A DNA stretch of 64,000 bases from positions 1-64,000 of the forward strand of contig NW_026570377.1 of NCBI RefSeq assembly GCF_019649055.1. The letters are read 5' to 3'. The number at the start of each line of letters is the position of its first letter. Positions within the stretch are counted from its first letter, which is position 1. Origin of the DNA: Paramacrobiotus metropolitanus (taxonomy: Eukaryota > Tardigrada > Eutardigrada > Parachela > Macrobiotidae). This document shows positions 22,801-35,664 of this stretch, one piece after another. The translations under genes were made by a program, and so were the position numbers. The notes under the pieces were generated by a model that searched no databases, was not told where the DNA came from, and saw only the letters and a program-made list of their open reading frames with translations.

Positions 22801-25800
22801 CAGGTGTGCGCGCCATACAGATCACACATTTGCATAAAATTGCCCGGCTCATAACAAGCCGGAAAATAGACGTAATGATGATGGTGCCATTTGTGACACA
22901 TGGCGGTATTGTTGCGGCTCAATACCCGCCTCCTCATGATTCATCTGCATTTTGATAATTAATCGACTTGTAATGAATCGCTACAGAATGTCAATGAATT
23001 GCATAAGGTTCGTTTGTCTTCAGTATTGTGGTTTGCCGGAATCAACTCAATGAGGGTCATTGAATAGTGATTGCTTTTTCCAGATGAAATGATGTGATAA
23101 TTATGCGTACGTTTTGTAAACTGGCAGCTTGAAAAGGATAATTGCGCGTATTATGGACATGGATAACTCATTATAAAGTTTTCTATCAGGCTATTTTATT
23201 CTTTTGCTAACGTCTCACATATTTTAAAAATATTTAAACTTAATAAAAGAAATTAAATTTACTATTAAACTGCAACAAAAACATGAATAAATTGCGAAGT
23301 TTGCAGGAAAGATTTAATTAATTGGGTAATTTAATCTGTCGACAAGCAGGGCTGGCTGGAGTTGTTGTTTTGTGTTATGATTAGATCATAATTATCCGTG
23401 GAATGTTTTGATCATGCTTACACGGCGGCTGATGTTGATTGTTAAACTGGACCACATGGAGGCTGAGCGTGAAGCCCCTGGCTGGGAGACGATGACAGAA
23501 GATCGGTATAAAAGAACCATTAATACCCCATTTTCATCATTTATTGTCTGGCATATTTTCTATCTTGGGAGAGATTAGCAGAGAAACAAATCCCAAAAAG
23601 GAAACCTAATACTCCCACTTCAGCTGATCAAACTTTGCGCTGCTTAGGCACCTGATCTGCTCGGATACTGTATGTTTTTCTTGTACAGTATTTTGCTCTC
23701 TGCCGTCAACGATATATTATAGATTTCAAGGACTACATTTTCAACTTCACAATTTTCCCAATCCTGAAACAATACTTTCTTGGAATTGTAATTATACAGA
23801 AATCGCTTCTCAGCATTTAAAAATTGCATCAAATACAACTGTGTAAATTTCCTCTAACAATAAATGTATGTACACTCTTTCGAACAAAATTAATGTGAAA
23901 ATGCATTTTTCGATTAACGTAACAAAAGTAAAAAAAAGGTCTATTTGAAGTTGCGGTACTGTACCACGGTGACTGTACTTTGCGTGCTCATTTTGCCTCT
24001 TAGTCTTCTGGCTGTGCATCAGGATGGCGCACACACACGCCGAATGGCAAATGCCACACAAGGGAATCATGAGAAAAAAGTGTCGCCTTTGCGTTCTGTA
24101 AATATTATGAAACTTGCGGTTAGTATTATAGAAATAGAATACTAAAGCGTTTGTGTGTTTGACATTTGAACTATTAAAATCCTCACTACCAACTATTTGC
24201 GCCATTTACAACCTGTTAATCCGCTATTGGTACATTTTATTTTCATTTACCACTAATCGCCGGCCAAGGCAAACGAACGAGAATTCTTTAGGGAAATATA
24301 AACTTTCCGCGAGATGACATCGTTATCCTTATGCGTGACACAGTCTTGAGGCTGGTCATATGCGTCAAAGTCAATATTGCCGGCTTATATAAGAAAAACA
24401 ATTACATACGTAGATTGTGCTTTTCGATTAAGTATCTTATAGGTAGCTTTCAGAAAATAAAATACATGAAAAGTAAAAGATGTTGTTACATGCATTTTAT
24501 AATTTTGAAATTTTTTGGGCAATTAATCATTTTTAATAAATTTTCTTTCTTGTAAGCAAAAAGTAAACTGGCTAAAATTAGCACAAATTTCGAACTGGCA
24601 GCTACTTTATGAAACTTGTTAAAAGTCTTAAGCTACACCGTAACCGCTCGCCTTATCCAGTGTCCACTTTGTGAACCGCATCGGATTACTACAGTTGCCG
24701 ATAGTTTATCTGCAACTTCCTTTTTAAAACCGGATACCTCATAGGTCAATCTTAAAAATTACAGCTCGGGCGATATCAAAATTCAATTTCAAGTGGGGAT
24801 TAATTGTACATCTGCTCAAGCATTTTGTGAGCTGACCAATCTGCAGTTAAGCCGGCTCAGTAATTACTATTTTTTAACTATCAAACTGCCGGATTTTTGG
24901 ATGTGCAGCCAATTATGCTGTCCATGACATAGCACGGAATTAAGACACGAAATGGTCATTTTGGGTTGTACTGACAATGTATTGGCTGGAGGGCACGAAG
25001 CAGTAACATCTTTATTAACAACTTGTTGACGGTGCTCGGGCGTCCGATGGGGGCTGGGAAAGAATTTGCGTTTTATTTTATTATTGTCAATGGCTAGCGT
25101 ATCAGTCCAAATTGAAAGTGGCCATTCCCTACTTGAATCTTTCGACGCCAGGACTCTTCAAATTATTCACTACGGATGCTTCGGCCCTGTCCGCAGCGTC
25201 GAGCGGACACATGCATGTACTGGCGATCTCGAGCTGTCTGTTGCCAAAATGTGTAATTTTATTTGACAGCATCAAATCGTAAATACCGTAGCAATTGCAA
25301 TACGATATGCACAGCAATTTTCGTGGCAGTGTGCATGCGGCATACGGCACGCATGCGACAGACACAACTGTGTTTTGATTCAAAATACATTCTTCGGTAT
25401 CACTATCCGTAATTATGTTATATTTTCTTTGAACCAAAACAGATAAAAAATATGAGTTATTCAATAATATAATTATATACCGCTTTTTCGCCAATACATA
25501 TGTTTATGCAGTACTGGAAAAAAGGCGCACTTGTTTTAAGATGAAAATATTTATCATGAAAAATACTGATTTATTCTTGGATTAAAATTAAGGTCACTTC
25601 TATGCGCCCCAAAAATTTAGGGCGCATAGTTATTTTGCTATGCGCCCCAAAATTTTAGGGCGCCTAGATAATTTGCTATGCGCCCGAAAATTTTGGGGCG
25701 CATAGCACTTTCGTAAAATTAATTAGCTATCCATATGCATTAAAAATACAATAATGGTACACAGATGCAACAACGCTAGCAATTACCTATTAATTTTACT

Positions 25801-28800
25801 GTACAGCTTTCCATCAGCTACATCCACTCCTCAGAAAAGATTTCGGTGAAACACTCAATTTGAATTTGAATGAGTCGAATTCCTGTCGGTGTTGCACACG
25901 TGCAAAATGTGTGCCAAATGTGTATCTGTCACCGGAAGCTCTCCGGCTGCTCCGGATAATGTATGCCGGGCGTCGTTATCCTGCATTATGACGCATCGAC
26001 ACAGCACTGAGCCTGTATTTCATCGCTCATAACGTGTACAAACGGGGTTTATGTTTGATTTTGCAAATTAAATATACTTTTCATTTGTATAGATACAATT
26101 TAACGCCTTCAAGCCGTCACAACAGTTAAACAGCGGCTGTACATTGCCTACTTATAGCCGCAGCTTACCATCTGTAATCCACTGACACACTTCGCAATAT
26201 GCGCAAAAGGAGCACATATTCATAAAATAATCCCTTTATACTACATTTTCACTGACATGAGTCAACGGTGGACACCGCATGAATACAATTAAAGGGCAAC
26301 ATTCATCCTGTTGTATCAATACCATATTTCATAAGTTTGTATGGATTATTGGCCGTTTATTGATTGTAGTGGACAAAAGTCTGCTATACTTTCGCCTCGC
26401 ACCATTCAGGCAAATATGACCATACGGCAGATGCAGCTTAGGTCAATTGGCCGGAATAAACGGGATTTGGGGTGGCCGGTATAAATTTCAATTATTTTAA
26501 TAGTATTATGTCCAGAATGAAACAGTGCATAATGTATGTATTGTCCGTAGTTTCTATTTTTTCCCCATCTTTATGAAAACCTGATTAATATTAATCTTTG
26601 AAATTATATTTAGCCTCTAGCAAATTCAATTTAGAGAATGAAAATCAAACTGAAAAATACTGTCAACCCCATTAAAATTTTTTGTCTACGAAATTTAATT
26701 TTAATTCATTGTAAATGCTTTCTGCTGATAGAGTGTGTGGATGTTTGGAAGGCGGCGAAGCGTATCGTATCTGTAAACATTTGGCCAGTAATTAAGTATT
26801 TAGTGAGCAGGTGACAAATATCGCGTTTCATCGTTTGGCGCTGCCCCGCCGCAAATGCTTGCGTGCCGTATATTTCGCCGGGAGATCAATGTACTTTAAT
26901 GTATGGGGCCCGTAGATGAGCGTAATTTGAATATCCAATATATATGTATTTCCCGTAACCGTCAAGGTCGTTAATCGGTGTGTGCGTCCGCCGGTAGGTA
27001 CATATATGTGAAGATGAGAAAAGCCGGGGTGACAGGACTAATTGTGAAGTATGGCAACTGGTTTTCTTTTTCTCGTTAAATCCCCAGTAAATTACTGGAT
27101 AATCTCTCTAACAAACTGGCCACATAATTAGTCAGTGAAACCGAAATCTGTACTTTTCTTAAGCCGATAATCTGCAAGTACTCCTGGTACATATTTTGAT
27201 CCTTCAGCATTCAAGTGGCGCTTGTCATTTCCTCCTGGCTTTGGAGCTGCCGGTAGATCAACGCACTTGAGATAATATTAACCACAATTTGTATGCGGAG
27301 CACTATGTCAATCGGCGTTTTTCTAGTGCCGGTTTCCCGCCATCTCCTTGTCACCTTGATTAATTATCAAAGGCCCGCGTGAACGCTGTGCTAATATTCA
27401 AATATATAACAGTGTCTGACACCATACTTTCTCAAACAAAATATTAAAATAATGTTTTCAATAGTAATATTTGTATAAATTAAAGTTATTTATTGTTTAC
27501 AACAAACCAGAACAACAAAGATGCAACATATTCGAAAATATTCTAACTGTGTGTGGTTGTTGCGTACTGTATACGTAGTTGGAATTAATTGACGTATCAA
27601 GCGCATACTGCATGGACGAGCATTAACAGGCAAAAATTAGTACTGTATGTATTTTGTACGGTAACTACAATACATCCACTAACCAGGGACGCTCTGTCGG
27701 CAAAGTTTATAAGCAAATGGTATATGTATACATTTGCTAAATTGACATTTCTGCTTCTGTTAAGTGACACGATTAATCTTAATTTTTGTACGAATTTAAA
27801 TTAACCACGCTGCATCAGTAGCACAATATACCTCCATAATATACCTCCATTTTTTGTTCGACCAGACTTGAAGTCCCCTTGGGGTTGTCTGCTCTTGTGC
27901 CGTAATAATAATAAATCGGCTGTGGTAATTGATACATTTTTTGTTGTTGTAGGACCTCCAGGAAAACCGGGAAAACGCGGTGCGAAGGGGGATCCTGGTG
28001 AATCTGGACCAATGGTAAGTGCCATGTACGCTTTTAAAAATATTATTTTGTTTTAGCACTATTATTATTTCCGTATTTTTTTTGTGATACAACTTTTATT
28101 GTTAAACAATTAAAACCTGCTGTGTGCTCTCTTTCTTCAGCGTGTCTGTTTGTGTCCTAAGTCCTTCTTTCGGGTCCGTTGTATACATACTTCCTGAAAT
28201 CTCAGTCTGTGCTCTATTGCATATTTTTAGGGCCTTCCAGGGGCTCCTGGTAGGAATGGGTTCCCTGTAAGTGTGTGTTGCTGTCCATTGTTAACATTCT
28301 GGTGTTGGCGTTACTGTTAAAATTCTTCATTATCTATTCACTTCGTTCCATCTCGTGCATGGTGCTAAAGGTGAAGGGTCACTGTAATGTCAGCTTGATA
28401 ATCCGGGATGAGGGGTGTGCTGATCCCGATCTCACACTCTCACACATCACCTTTCATGAACTTTCCCTCTTTATGTGCACTAATTGCTCTAAGCTTGGTC
28501 TTCCTGTGGACTAAAGCACTGTCCGGTGTGCGTTTATGATAAATACACTGCAACACAAGGACATAATCCTTTTACACATCCCAGTTCACCCAGAATGCTG
28601 TTTGCACTTCCATTTTGAAGGGTCCGCGTGGAAATCCTGGGTTGCCTGTAAGTGTCACCTGCTGCTCCGTAAAAAATCCCATCAGAGTTAAATCTTCCTG
28701 TTTTCTGATTTATCATTTTGGAATTGCAGGGAAAGTCTGGAGATTTTCTGCAAGGAATTCAGGTATGGGAGATGCGAACTCAGTAGTCGTTTATCTATAG

Positions 28801-31800
28801 TACGATACATTTTATACATTTAACTTCATTAAATAAATATGATTAAAAAATAAAATACATTTAGACTTTACAAAATTCTCAATGATGTATTTTTGTTAGG
28901 CCGATGACCCGAAGTTCCTCAATACGATGCAGCTGTTGAGAGGGCCCCCTGGACCTCGGGTAAAACAAATACTAAAATATTTATTGGGGCGTTTATTTAA
29001 AAACTGGAACTTGCTTTTCAGGGTTCCAAAGGCGACCGTGGTTTCCCTGTAAGATATTTATTGACATAACTGTATTTTTTTAATATTGACTAACGCGAAA
29101 CACGAGTTTGTGACAACTAATGTTTTGGTCTGAATACAGGGCTTCCCGGTGGGTGATACTTAACAAAAACAGAATGCCCAGACTGATCCCGTTTGATTCC
29201 TGCCTGCGTCATTAGCTGACAATTACTCCCTTCACTGACAATGACACTGACACTGACACATACACGCATCCCTTGACCTTTACCCCGTGCATGAGATGGC
29301 AGTTTATTTGCTGATAGCTGCAGAACTGCTGTTTGTTTTTGCATCGACAATAACACCGAATGCCAATATGCAAATATAAACAGTGTAGTTGTAATTATGT
29401 TGATTTCATCTATTACTTTGTGCTGCAGGGACCAATCGGTATGGACGGACCCAACGGCCCTAAGGTACGCGTATAACGACTCCTTTCTTCCTGCCGGCAT
29501 TTCTGCTTTGGAAAACGGTCTTGATTTTTGATGACCAAAACGCTGGATTGTTTCTAATTGTTTACATGACTTTAGTACACTAAAAGTCTACGCAATATTT
29601 AAAAAAATTTTATTTTTGCCGAATTTAAAATCGTGTTTGATTCGTAAAGATTACACCAAATAAAACCTGTATACGGTGTGCATCGCACAATACGGCATCG
29701 CATACGGTTTATGTCATAGCAACGTACGTAGTTATGTAATAATGCATTCCTTTCAGTGCGTGCGTATAAACCAAATGAATTATTTATTGCTGATATTAGG
29801 GTGATATTGGGCCAAAAGGTGATAAAGGTGATCCGGGAGATTCCGGCGGTGAAGCCTATTACGGCAGCAAGGTACGTTGGAACTGGCCGCTTGGATGATG
29901 GAACACACAACGCTGGCCCGCTTTTTTATTGTTCATGCACACACCGGCTATGTTGCACTGCTTGATTAGTTTTGCTTGTTGCGTTCATCCCCGCACATTC
30001 AGCACATCGTCCCCATATTACCCTGTTCACTTGCTTGCGCACAACATGCTCGCACCATTGTTTTGTGATAGAGTTGTGTTTTGGGACTGGTGTGTTTGGA
30101 CTGACTGTAAGAGTGTGATTGTGATGTTATAGGGTGGAAAACCACGTTCAGTGTCACAACTAATGAATGATCCCACTGACACACGAAGAGCTATTTTAAA
30201 GGTTAGTAGTGCATTTCTTCCCATGGTTTGAAACGCCCAGAATTGTTGTTTATCCCGCGTACCGATTTACTTGTCGTTAATTACAACCAAAAACAGCTTC
30301 GCTACAATATGTTGCGCTGTAAATAACGGGACAGCCGTGCATGCCGATTCCATTGAGTTGCTTTAATCCGCTATGACAACAAACATTGGTGTAAAGTTGG
30401 CAGTGCTGGATCTCGGTTGGGGAATTTTTGTTGGGCTGCTTGGGTAACACCGCTGCTTTTTTGTCTTTGCAGGATCTCGAGGATTTTAACGTGCCTTCTG
30501 AACTACTAGCCAAGCTGAAAGTATGCATCAACGAATAATATTGTATAATGCACGTAAATTGAACTACCGTAGGTGCTAATTTTACGCTCTTTTCGGGCAC
30601 TCGCTTTAGCATTGTAACTTCACAAGTAATACTTGAAGTGTTACGGTATTTTTGTATTGTCAACCGGAAAAGCATTTAAAACCCTTGTTGCAAGAAAACG
30701 GAATCGTTTTTGCAGTTTTAAAAACAATTTTTTAAGTAGTTTCCATTTTCCAACGAGTGGCACGAGGCCCCAAGCAGCTGACACCTTGAAATGTAGTGTA
30801 GTGGCTTGAGGCGATAGGTTTGGTGAGTTTGAGATTAAAAGCTGTGACTAAAGCCCGACTGCTATGCAGACCGCTAAAGCTTTTGAACTCTTTTTCTAGA
30901 GCCTGTAAAGCCATACTTTTGCAATTTGCATTTATATTTTCCCAAACTCTTGCAGTTCGAGATACAGAGAGACAGGCTTAATTTGTCGAGGCAGTATATT
31001 AGACAGCATATTAGGCAACATGTTACCATGCTTAGAAGTTACGTGTAACACTGTAAATCTTGCACAGGGAGAAAAAGGAGAACCAGGACATGCGGGACCA
31101 GCAGGACCACCGGTACGATATTAGCGTGATCAAAATGACATTGCGCTGACGACACTTCACGCTGCATTTGCCGAACAGGGTCCAGTTGGCCTTCACGGTT
31201 ACGATGGCCAGCCGGGTCGAGCCGGGCCGCCTGGCTCCAAAGGGGAAGCGGGACCGCGTGGCTTCCCTGGACCACAGGGAGAGCCGGTAAGGTCATGCCG
31301 GTTGTTGTGGGATATTTTTTATATCGTCCCGTTGTACTGCGTTTGCCTGCTTTGCTTTGCTGATTTATTTCGGTTCAATTGTTTAGTTTGTTTGTTTGCC
31401 GTTTGTCGTTATTAGGGTGAACGTGGTTTGCGTGGTCTGATGGGACCACCCGGTGTAGGCAGTCCAGGACGCGATGGTGGTCCTGGTCATCCTGTAAGGG
31501 CAATTTTATTTGCTGTCCTGTTTTGCGCTCTTTAAATTTTATAAGCAGTGATAAGGATTTTTATGTTTATTACCGGTTCAATTAGCCCTTTTAATACTGC
31601 TCAGCTTTTCCGTAAACGATATTCAGTGTTTCATTTTCCTTAGCGAAATTGTTTACAACTGGTTTCCATTTATAATGCTTTGCTCTTTCAAATGACCTTT
31701 AAGTGTTTTTATTGCAGATTTTCTTATTTTGTTGTTTTTGTTATGAAATGCATTTATTCGCTCACTGTTAACGTACAATAATTTGAAATTGTCATACAGG

Positions 31801-34800
31801 GTGCTAAAGGTGATAAGGGCGATAAAGGAGAATACGGCGACCGGTATGGTCTGCATTATGAAAGCAATGGTCTGGTGACTTCTGGGCCCCTACCACCCAT
31901 ACCCTCCGGAAATGGAGTAATGGGACCACCGGGTATATATCAGCTTCTCTTACATGCCGGTGATCTCTTCTCTTACATATCAGCTTCTCTTCTACAAGTT
32001 TGTTGCGAATGTTAGGCCCCCCTGGTCCACCAGGAGAGCCGGGATCCGCTGGAACTAAGGGTGAAAAAGGCGACCTGGGAAAACGCGGCAAAAAGGTTAG
32101 TGAGAAAATATAATGAGTCTGGCGACGATGCTGGGATTGATGATTTTGAATAAGGAGCATGCAACTTTGGGTGACCCTGAGAACACTTCTTTGAACGTTG
32201 CTTGCTACTCTTGTATTACTTGTTGTCAAATCGCTCTTTATAATTTCCGTTTTGTTTTTCTTTATTTCGCTTCTGCTTAATAATTTAATACTTGCGTCGC
32301 GCGCGTGTTGCTGTCCCTCATCGGTGCAGCGGTGATTACTGCTTACCTTGCTATACTCCTTACTGTTAACCACTACATGTTTCTCTTTAACGCTGCGGTT
32401 GAATAATTAACGGTAAGTTCGGCATCTGATCTTTTTTCTGTATATACCTTATGTTACATTATAAACATTATTAATAAATACTATTTACAGGGCATTGGGT
32501 TTCCCGGACCACCCGGGCGTCCTGGTCCCATTGGTAAGTAACAATGGCACAACATTATACATTTCCTGGTTTATGATATTGTATGCATTCGAACGGTATT
32601 CTCACTTATGACAGTTTCATTTCGTAATAATTAAGATCCGTTTTTAGGTCCACCCGGCCTGCGCGGACTGTCTGGTCCATCTGGTGATAAGGGAGAACTT
32701 GGGTTGCCAGGTACCCAGGTAAGACCGACACAAATAAAATGTAGATGCATACATCTTTCTCACATGTTCTGTGACAAACCCTTTGATTCTGTAGGGCTCA
32801 AAAGGCGACAGGGGAGACAAAGGTGACCCGGGTCTACACGGTACCCGTGGTCCACCCGGTCCGTTAGGCGATAAAGGTCACAAAGGCGATGTGGGACCTA
32901 TGGGAGCTCCTGGTTTTATTGGCCCACCGGTAAGTATATAAGTGCTTGCATGCAAACTATTACTCTGTATCGATTTTGGTTTTGATTTGTTAAATATTAT
33001 ATATTTTGTTATATGTTATTAATTTGTTATAGGGCATGCCTGGACCACCCGTAAGTATTGTACCACATTGTTTTGGTATCACCCCCAGTGATATCGCGCA
33101 CGATGAGAATGCATTCCTCGCAACCCAATAATAACGTCAGTGACTGATTTGACTAACCTCGTCGTAACATTTTGAAGGGTGCTCCTGGAACTAATGTCGA
33201 AATAATGTCAGGCGTGAGTGCAAATAACTTGACTCAAGTTGCATAAGAGATGAAATCAAGTTGCATTAACACTCTTTCCTGCCAGGTTGATTCGCGAGCG
33301 ACAGGCCGGCCACTAGGTCTTGGGGTAAGAATAGTTTTTAAGTCTAAAGAGAATTCCAGCAGTAACTGTTCCGCGTTGGCAGGGTATGGGCCCACCGGGT
33401 CCCCCGGGACCGCCCGGTCCACCGGGTTTCAAGGTGGGTGTTTGATTTTCTCTAAAGGTCACATCCAGTTTGCTTAATCGAGCCTTCATATTGCGCTGCA
33501 GGGTGAACCGGGACGAGACGGTGGCAAAGGTGAGTTGCAGTTATTGAACTGACATGTTCCGGTGGTTTCGATATTCCCATCGAACGCTCTAATTTTGATA
33601 TCGCTGCATCAGTATAGATCTTAATTGCATTTTGTCTATGTGATCATGTACTCATGTACATTACTGGTTTGTTATCAACAGGTGAATTCGGTGAGCGTGG
33701 CGAGAAGGGACTTCTTGGGCCAATGGGTCTACCAGGACCGATGGGACTTCCGGTAATGCACAATTGTTTGTGGACGTTACTGCCGTACTGTGCTTCAGCT
33801 TTTCCCGCTGTATCTGGGTTACGGTGTCCCTAGCTGATTAGGCTTATTGGGATACTTCCACAACACTTTTAAACTATTTCAGGGTATTGAAGGGAAGCCG
33901 GGTCGCGATGGTATTCCGGGGCTTTTGGTAATCTGGTGTCGGGATGCAATACTTGCTTCACAGCGTTCTTATCATTCCCTGCTATGCATGGCTGCTTGCA
34001 TGAGGCATTAATACGCGCTTGCTTTGATCCCTCATGATTTGTTTCTTCTGATTACTGCTCCGTTGCACAATAACAAAGAAACATTAGGGCTTCCTGACAG
34101 TAACAGAATAGGATCAGTGACTCTGACAATGCTAACCAAACATCCGACTTCTGAAACTGTGTGATAACTAATAATGCTGTATATGGAATTACATTTATTA
34201 ATTTACTTTTATCATTATAAACAGGGTCCGCCAGGCATGGATGGACAAAGAGGTAAACGATGCCTCGCGTTTGCAGCATACAGATGCCAGATACTTATTG
34301 TTATTAATGTTCGAACAGGTGCACCAGGAGAAAGCGGTCCTAAAGGTACCATCCACTACGTTGTCGTTTATATCATTTTCAACGTTGAATTCATCTGAAA
34401 ACTAACATGACTGTTCTAAACAAAAATTCTCTTAATTCGGCGAGCAGGTGACAGAGGAGACGTATGCCAAAATGTAAGTGTTTGATCAAATGCATGTCGC
34501 CCGACTTGCCGGTGATTATCTGGATCACCTTGCAGGGTATTGACGGAGTCCCCGGTATGCCTGGCGCTAAAGGGGATAGAGGTGACAAAGGAAAACGCGG
34601 TGCCCGCGGTGCTAAGGGTATGCTGTTACTGGAGGAAGTAATAAGATTATTTCTTTGCGAAATTTCAAGGAGTCGACCTTTTACCATGTAAAAATGTAAA
34701 CATTATAAAAATATGGGATGTACGTTGTTATATTTAGGAGTACAAGCTAGCCGTCTGACACATATAATAACCGAAATATTAGGGATTTAAGATACATGAG

Positions 34801-35087
34801 CCAAGGTGGTTCAATATGCCATTTTGCATAATTTTTGACTGACGAGTGTTAAAATTATCCTTGCTACAGTACATACTAACGAATTTTTCGAATTTTTCAG
34901 GCGATAAAGGAGAACCTGTAAGTATTTGCTTGGTTTACACTTTTCAAGCCGGTTATCACTCGATAATCACGAGTGAGTATGACTATAGGGTATACCCGGA
35001 CTGGATGCGCCCTGTCCTGTGGGGCCGGATGGACTTCCCGTCCCGGGCTGCGGATGGCGCAATCAGCAATCCATATCAGGCACTTAA
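19521..35087 (+). CDS. Type II transmembrane collagen (34 exons)
   Basis: Exons assigned by GT-AG sites, phase and Gly-X-Y continuity sum to 2304 bp (767 residues) after one corrected base. Exon 1 (19521-19811) gives a short cytoplasmic tail, a membrane span ([19 protein letters not shown]) and a coiled-coil start ([12 protein letters not shown]). Exon 2 (20918-21190) gives the stalk, ending CLCPPG. Exons 3-34 (27953-35087) encode the triple helix, with non-collagenous breaks near 28900, 29855-30520 and 31835-31915. The last exon has the cysteine-bearing end [18 protein letters not shown], then TAA. N-terminal membrane anchor, coiled coil and interrupted helix match the membrane-associated collagens (types XIII/XXIII/XXV and nematode COL-99-like). 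QRRD and LKRS in the stalk are possible proprotein-convertase shedding sites. Exon 2 needs one extra G near 21061-21069: its phase-0 start and phase-1 end lie in different frames. Confidence 0.88.
20918..21190 (+). CDS. Collagen exon 2: extracellular stalk
   Basis: It starts in phase 0 after TTTTTCCAG. The opening frame reads through Ser- and Arg-rich sequence to about 21061. Only the next frame gives the CLCPPG ending that joins the first triple-helix exon in the correct phase. One missing G in the G-rich run near 21061-21069 reconciles both. Confidence 0.65.
21191..27952 (+). other. Long (6.8 kb) collagen intron
   Basis: Bounded by G|GTAAGA and a TTGTAG acceptor, both phase 1. AT-rich, without an ORF I would call a gene on either strand. 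It contains the triple palindrome array at 25600-25705. Being by far the largest intron and early in the gene, it is a natural place for enhancers; that is inference. Confidence 0.6.
25600..25705. repeat. Three tandem 30-bp palindromes, 38-bp period
   Basis: Palindromes at 25600-25629, 25638-25667 and 25676-25705, each of the form CTATGCGCCC-(A/T-rich core)-GGGCGCATAG with one or two mismatches, separated by 8-bp AT-rich spacers. The starts are exactly 38 bp apart. Each could fold as a GC-stemmed hairpin. It lies in the long collagen intron. The nature is unknown: satellite seed, transposon relic or clustered protein-binding sites. Confidence 0.85.
29140..29148 (+). CDS. 9-bp collagen micro-exon (one Gly-X-Y triplet)
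   Basis: A TGAATACAG acceptor, GGCTTCCCG, then a GTGGGT donor: Gly-Phe-Pro, phase 0 on both sides. Skipping or including it does not alter the frame, so transcript evidence is needed. Confidence 0.5.
33033..33050 (+). CDS. 18-bp collagen micro-exon
   Basis: TTATAG acceptor, GGCATGCCTGGACCACCC, GTAAGT donor: Gly-Met-Pro-Gly-Pro-Pro, phase 0 on both sides, in the middle of the helix exons. Confidence 0.65.
34989..35087 (+). CDS. Collagen last exon with C-terminal cysteine domain
   Basis: Starts with GGT after TATAG. It encodes two Gly-X-Y triplets' worth of helix, then a short non-collagenous end with two cysteines (DAPCP and PGCGW), and stops at TAA 35085-35087. The ending resembles the C-terminus of other invertebrate membrane collagens, probably for trimer registration or cross-linking. 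Confidence 0.75.
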   Translation, partial: GIPGLDAPCPVGPDGLPVPGCGWRNQQSISGT

Positions 35088-35664
35088 GCGGTGCGCTGAA
35101 CGGTGGTTGTGCCGGTTGCATTTTGGAGCGACTCTTGAGTCTTGGCCCCCGCAATCTTGTGATGCCTTCGGCTGGCCGCATTTTCTACGAGCGACCAAAG
35201 TTGTCTTTTTTCACTGCAGCAGAGTTTTGTTGACTTTCTCCTCCGCGCGCGGTTCCTGTTTTTTTTCCACTTTGTATGTTTTCATTTTCGTTAATGTCTG
35301 ACTTGTGCTCTGTACACACGCTATGGATGGTGTTTTTATATACAGACCAAATTTACAAAAACAGAAAGACTTTGTTGTTATTGTGGATTGATGTTTTAAT
35401 GTATAGTTCGTTCTTCAGTCAGGTTTTATAGAGTTTTGGATTTTTCTGTTGAAAGATTTAGAGCCACTTGTACGTCACTGCCAAAGTACCGCATGCGTGG
35501 TTGTTGATTTTGTATGCCATATTTAATCGTTATGGATTATTAAATTGCAGGCAAAATCTGTTGTGTATACCCTAAAAACGCACAATGTATTTAACAAAAA
35601 ATCGGTAATTACTGCCGTTTCAGTTGGGCAGAGTCAGAGTTCTCGTATATAAATATTAAATACC
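35088..35664. other. Convergent 3' ends: collagen (+) and cyclase gene 1 (-)
   Basis: About 580 bp between the collagen TAA and the inferred stop of the minus-strand cyclase gene. It should hold both 3' UTRs. ATTAAA at 35538 is a candidate collagen poly(A) signal; nothing else stands out. Confidence 0.4.

Noticed and set aside
31804-32373. 189-codon minus-strand ORF with Pro/Ser-Pro repeats
   Set aside because: Antisense of Gly-X-Y exons plus intron; the Pro pattern mirrors Gly codons of the collagen.
34846-35301. 151-codon plus-strand ORF over the collagen last exon
   Set aside because: Out of frame with the Gly-X-Y and PGCGW reading and crosses a clear intron.
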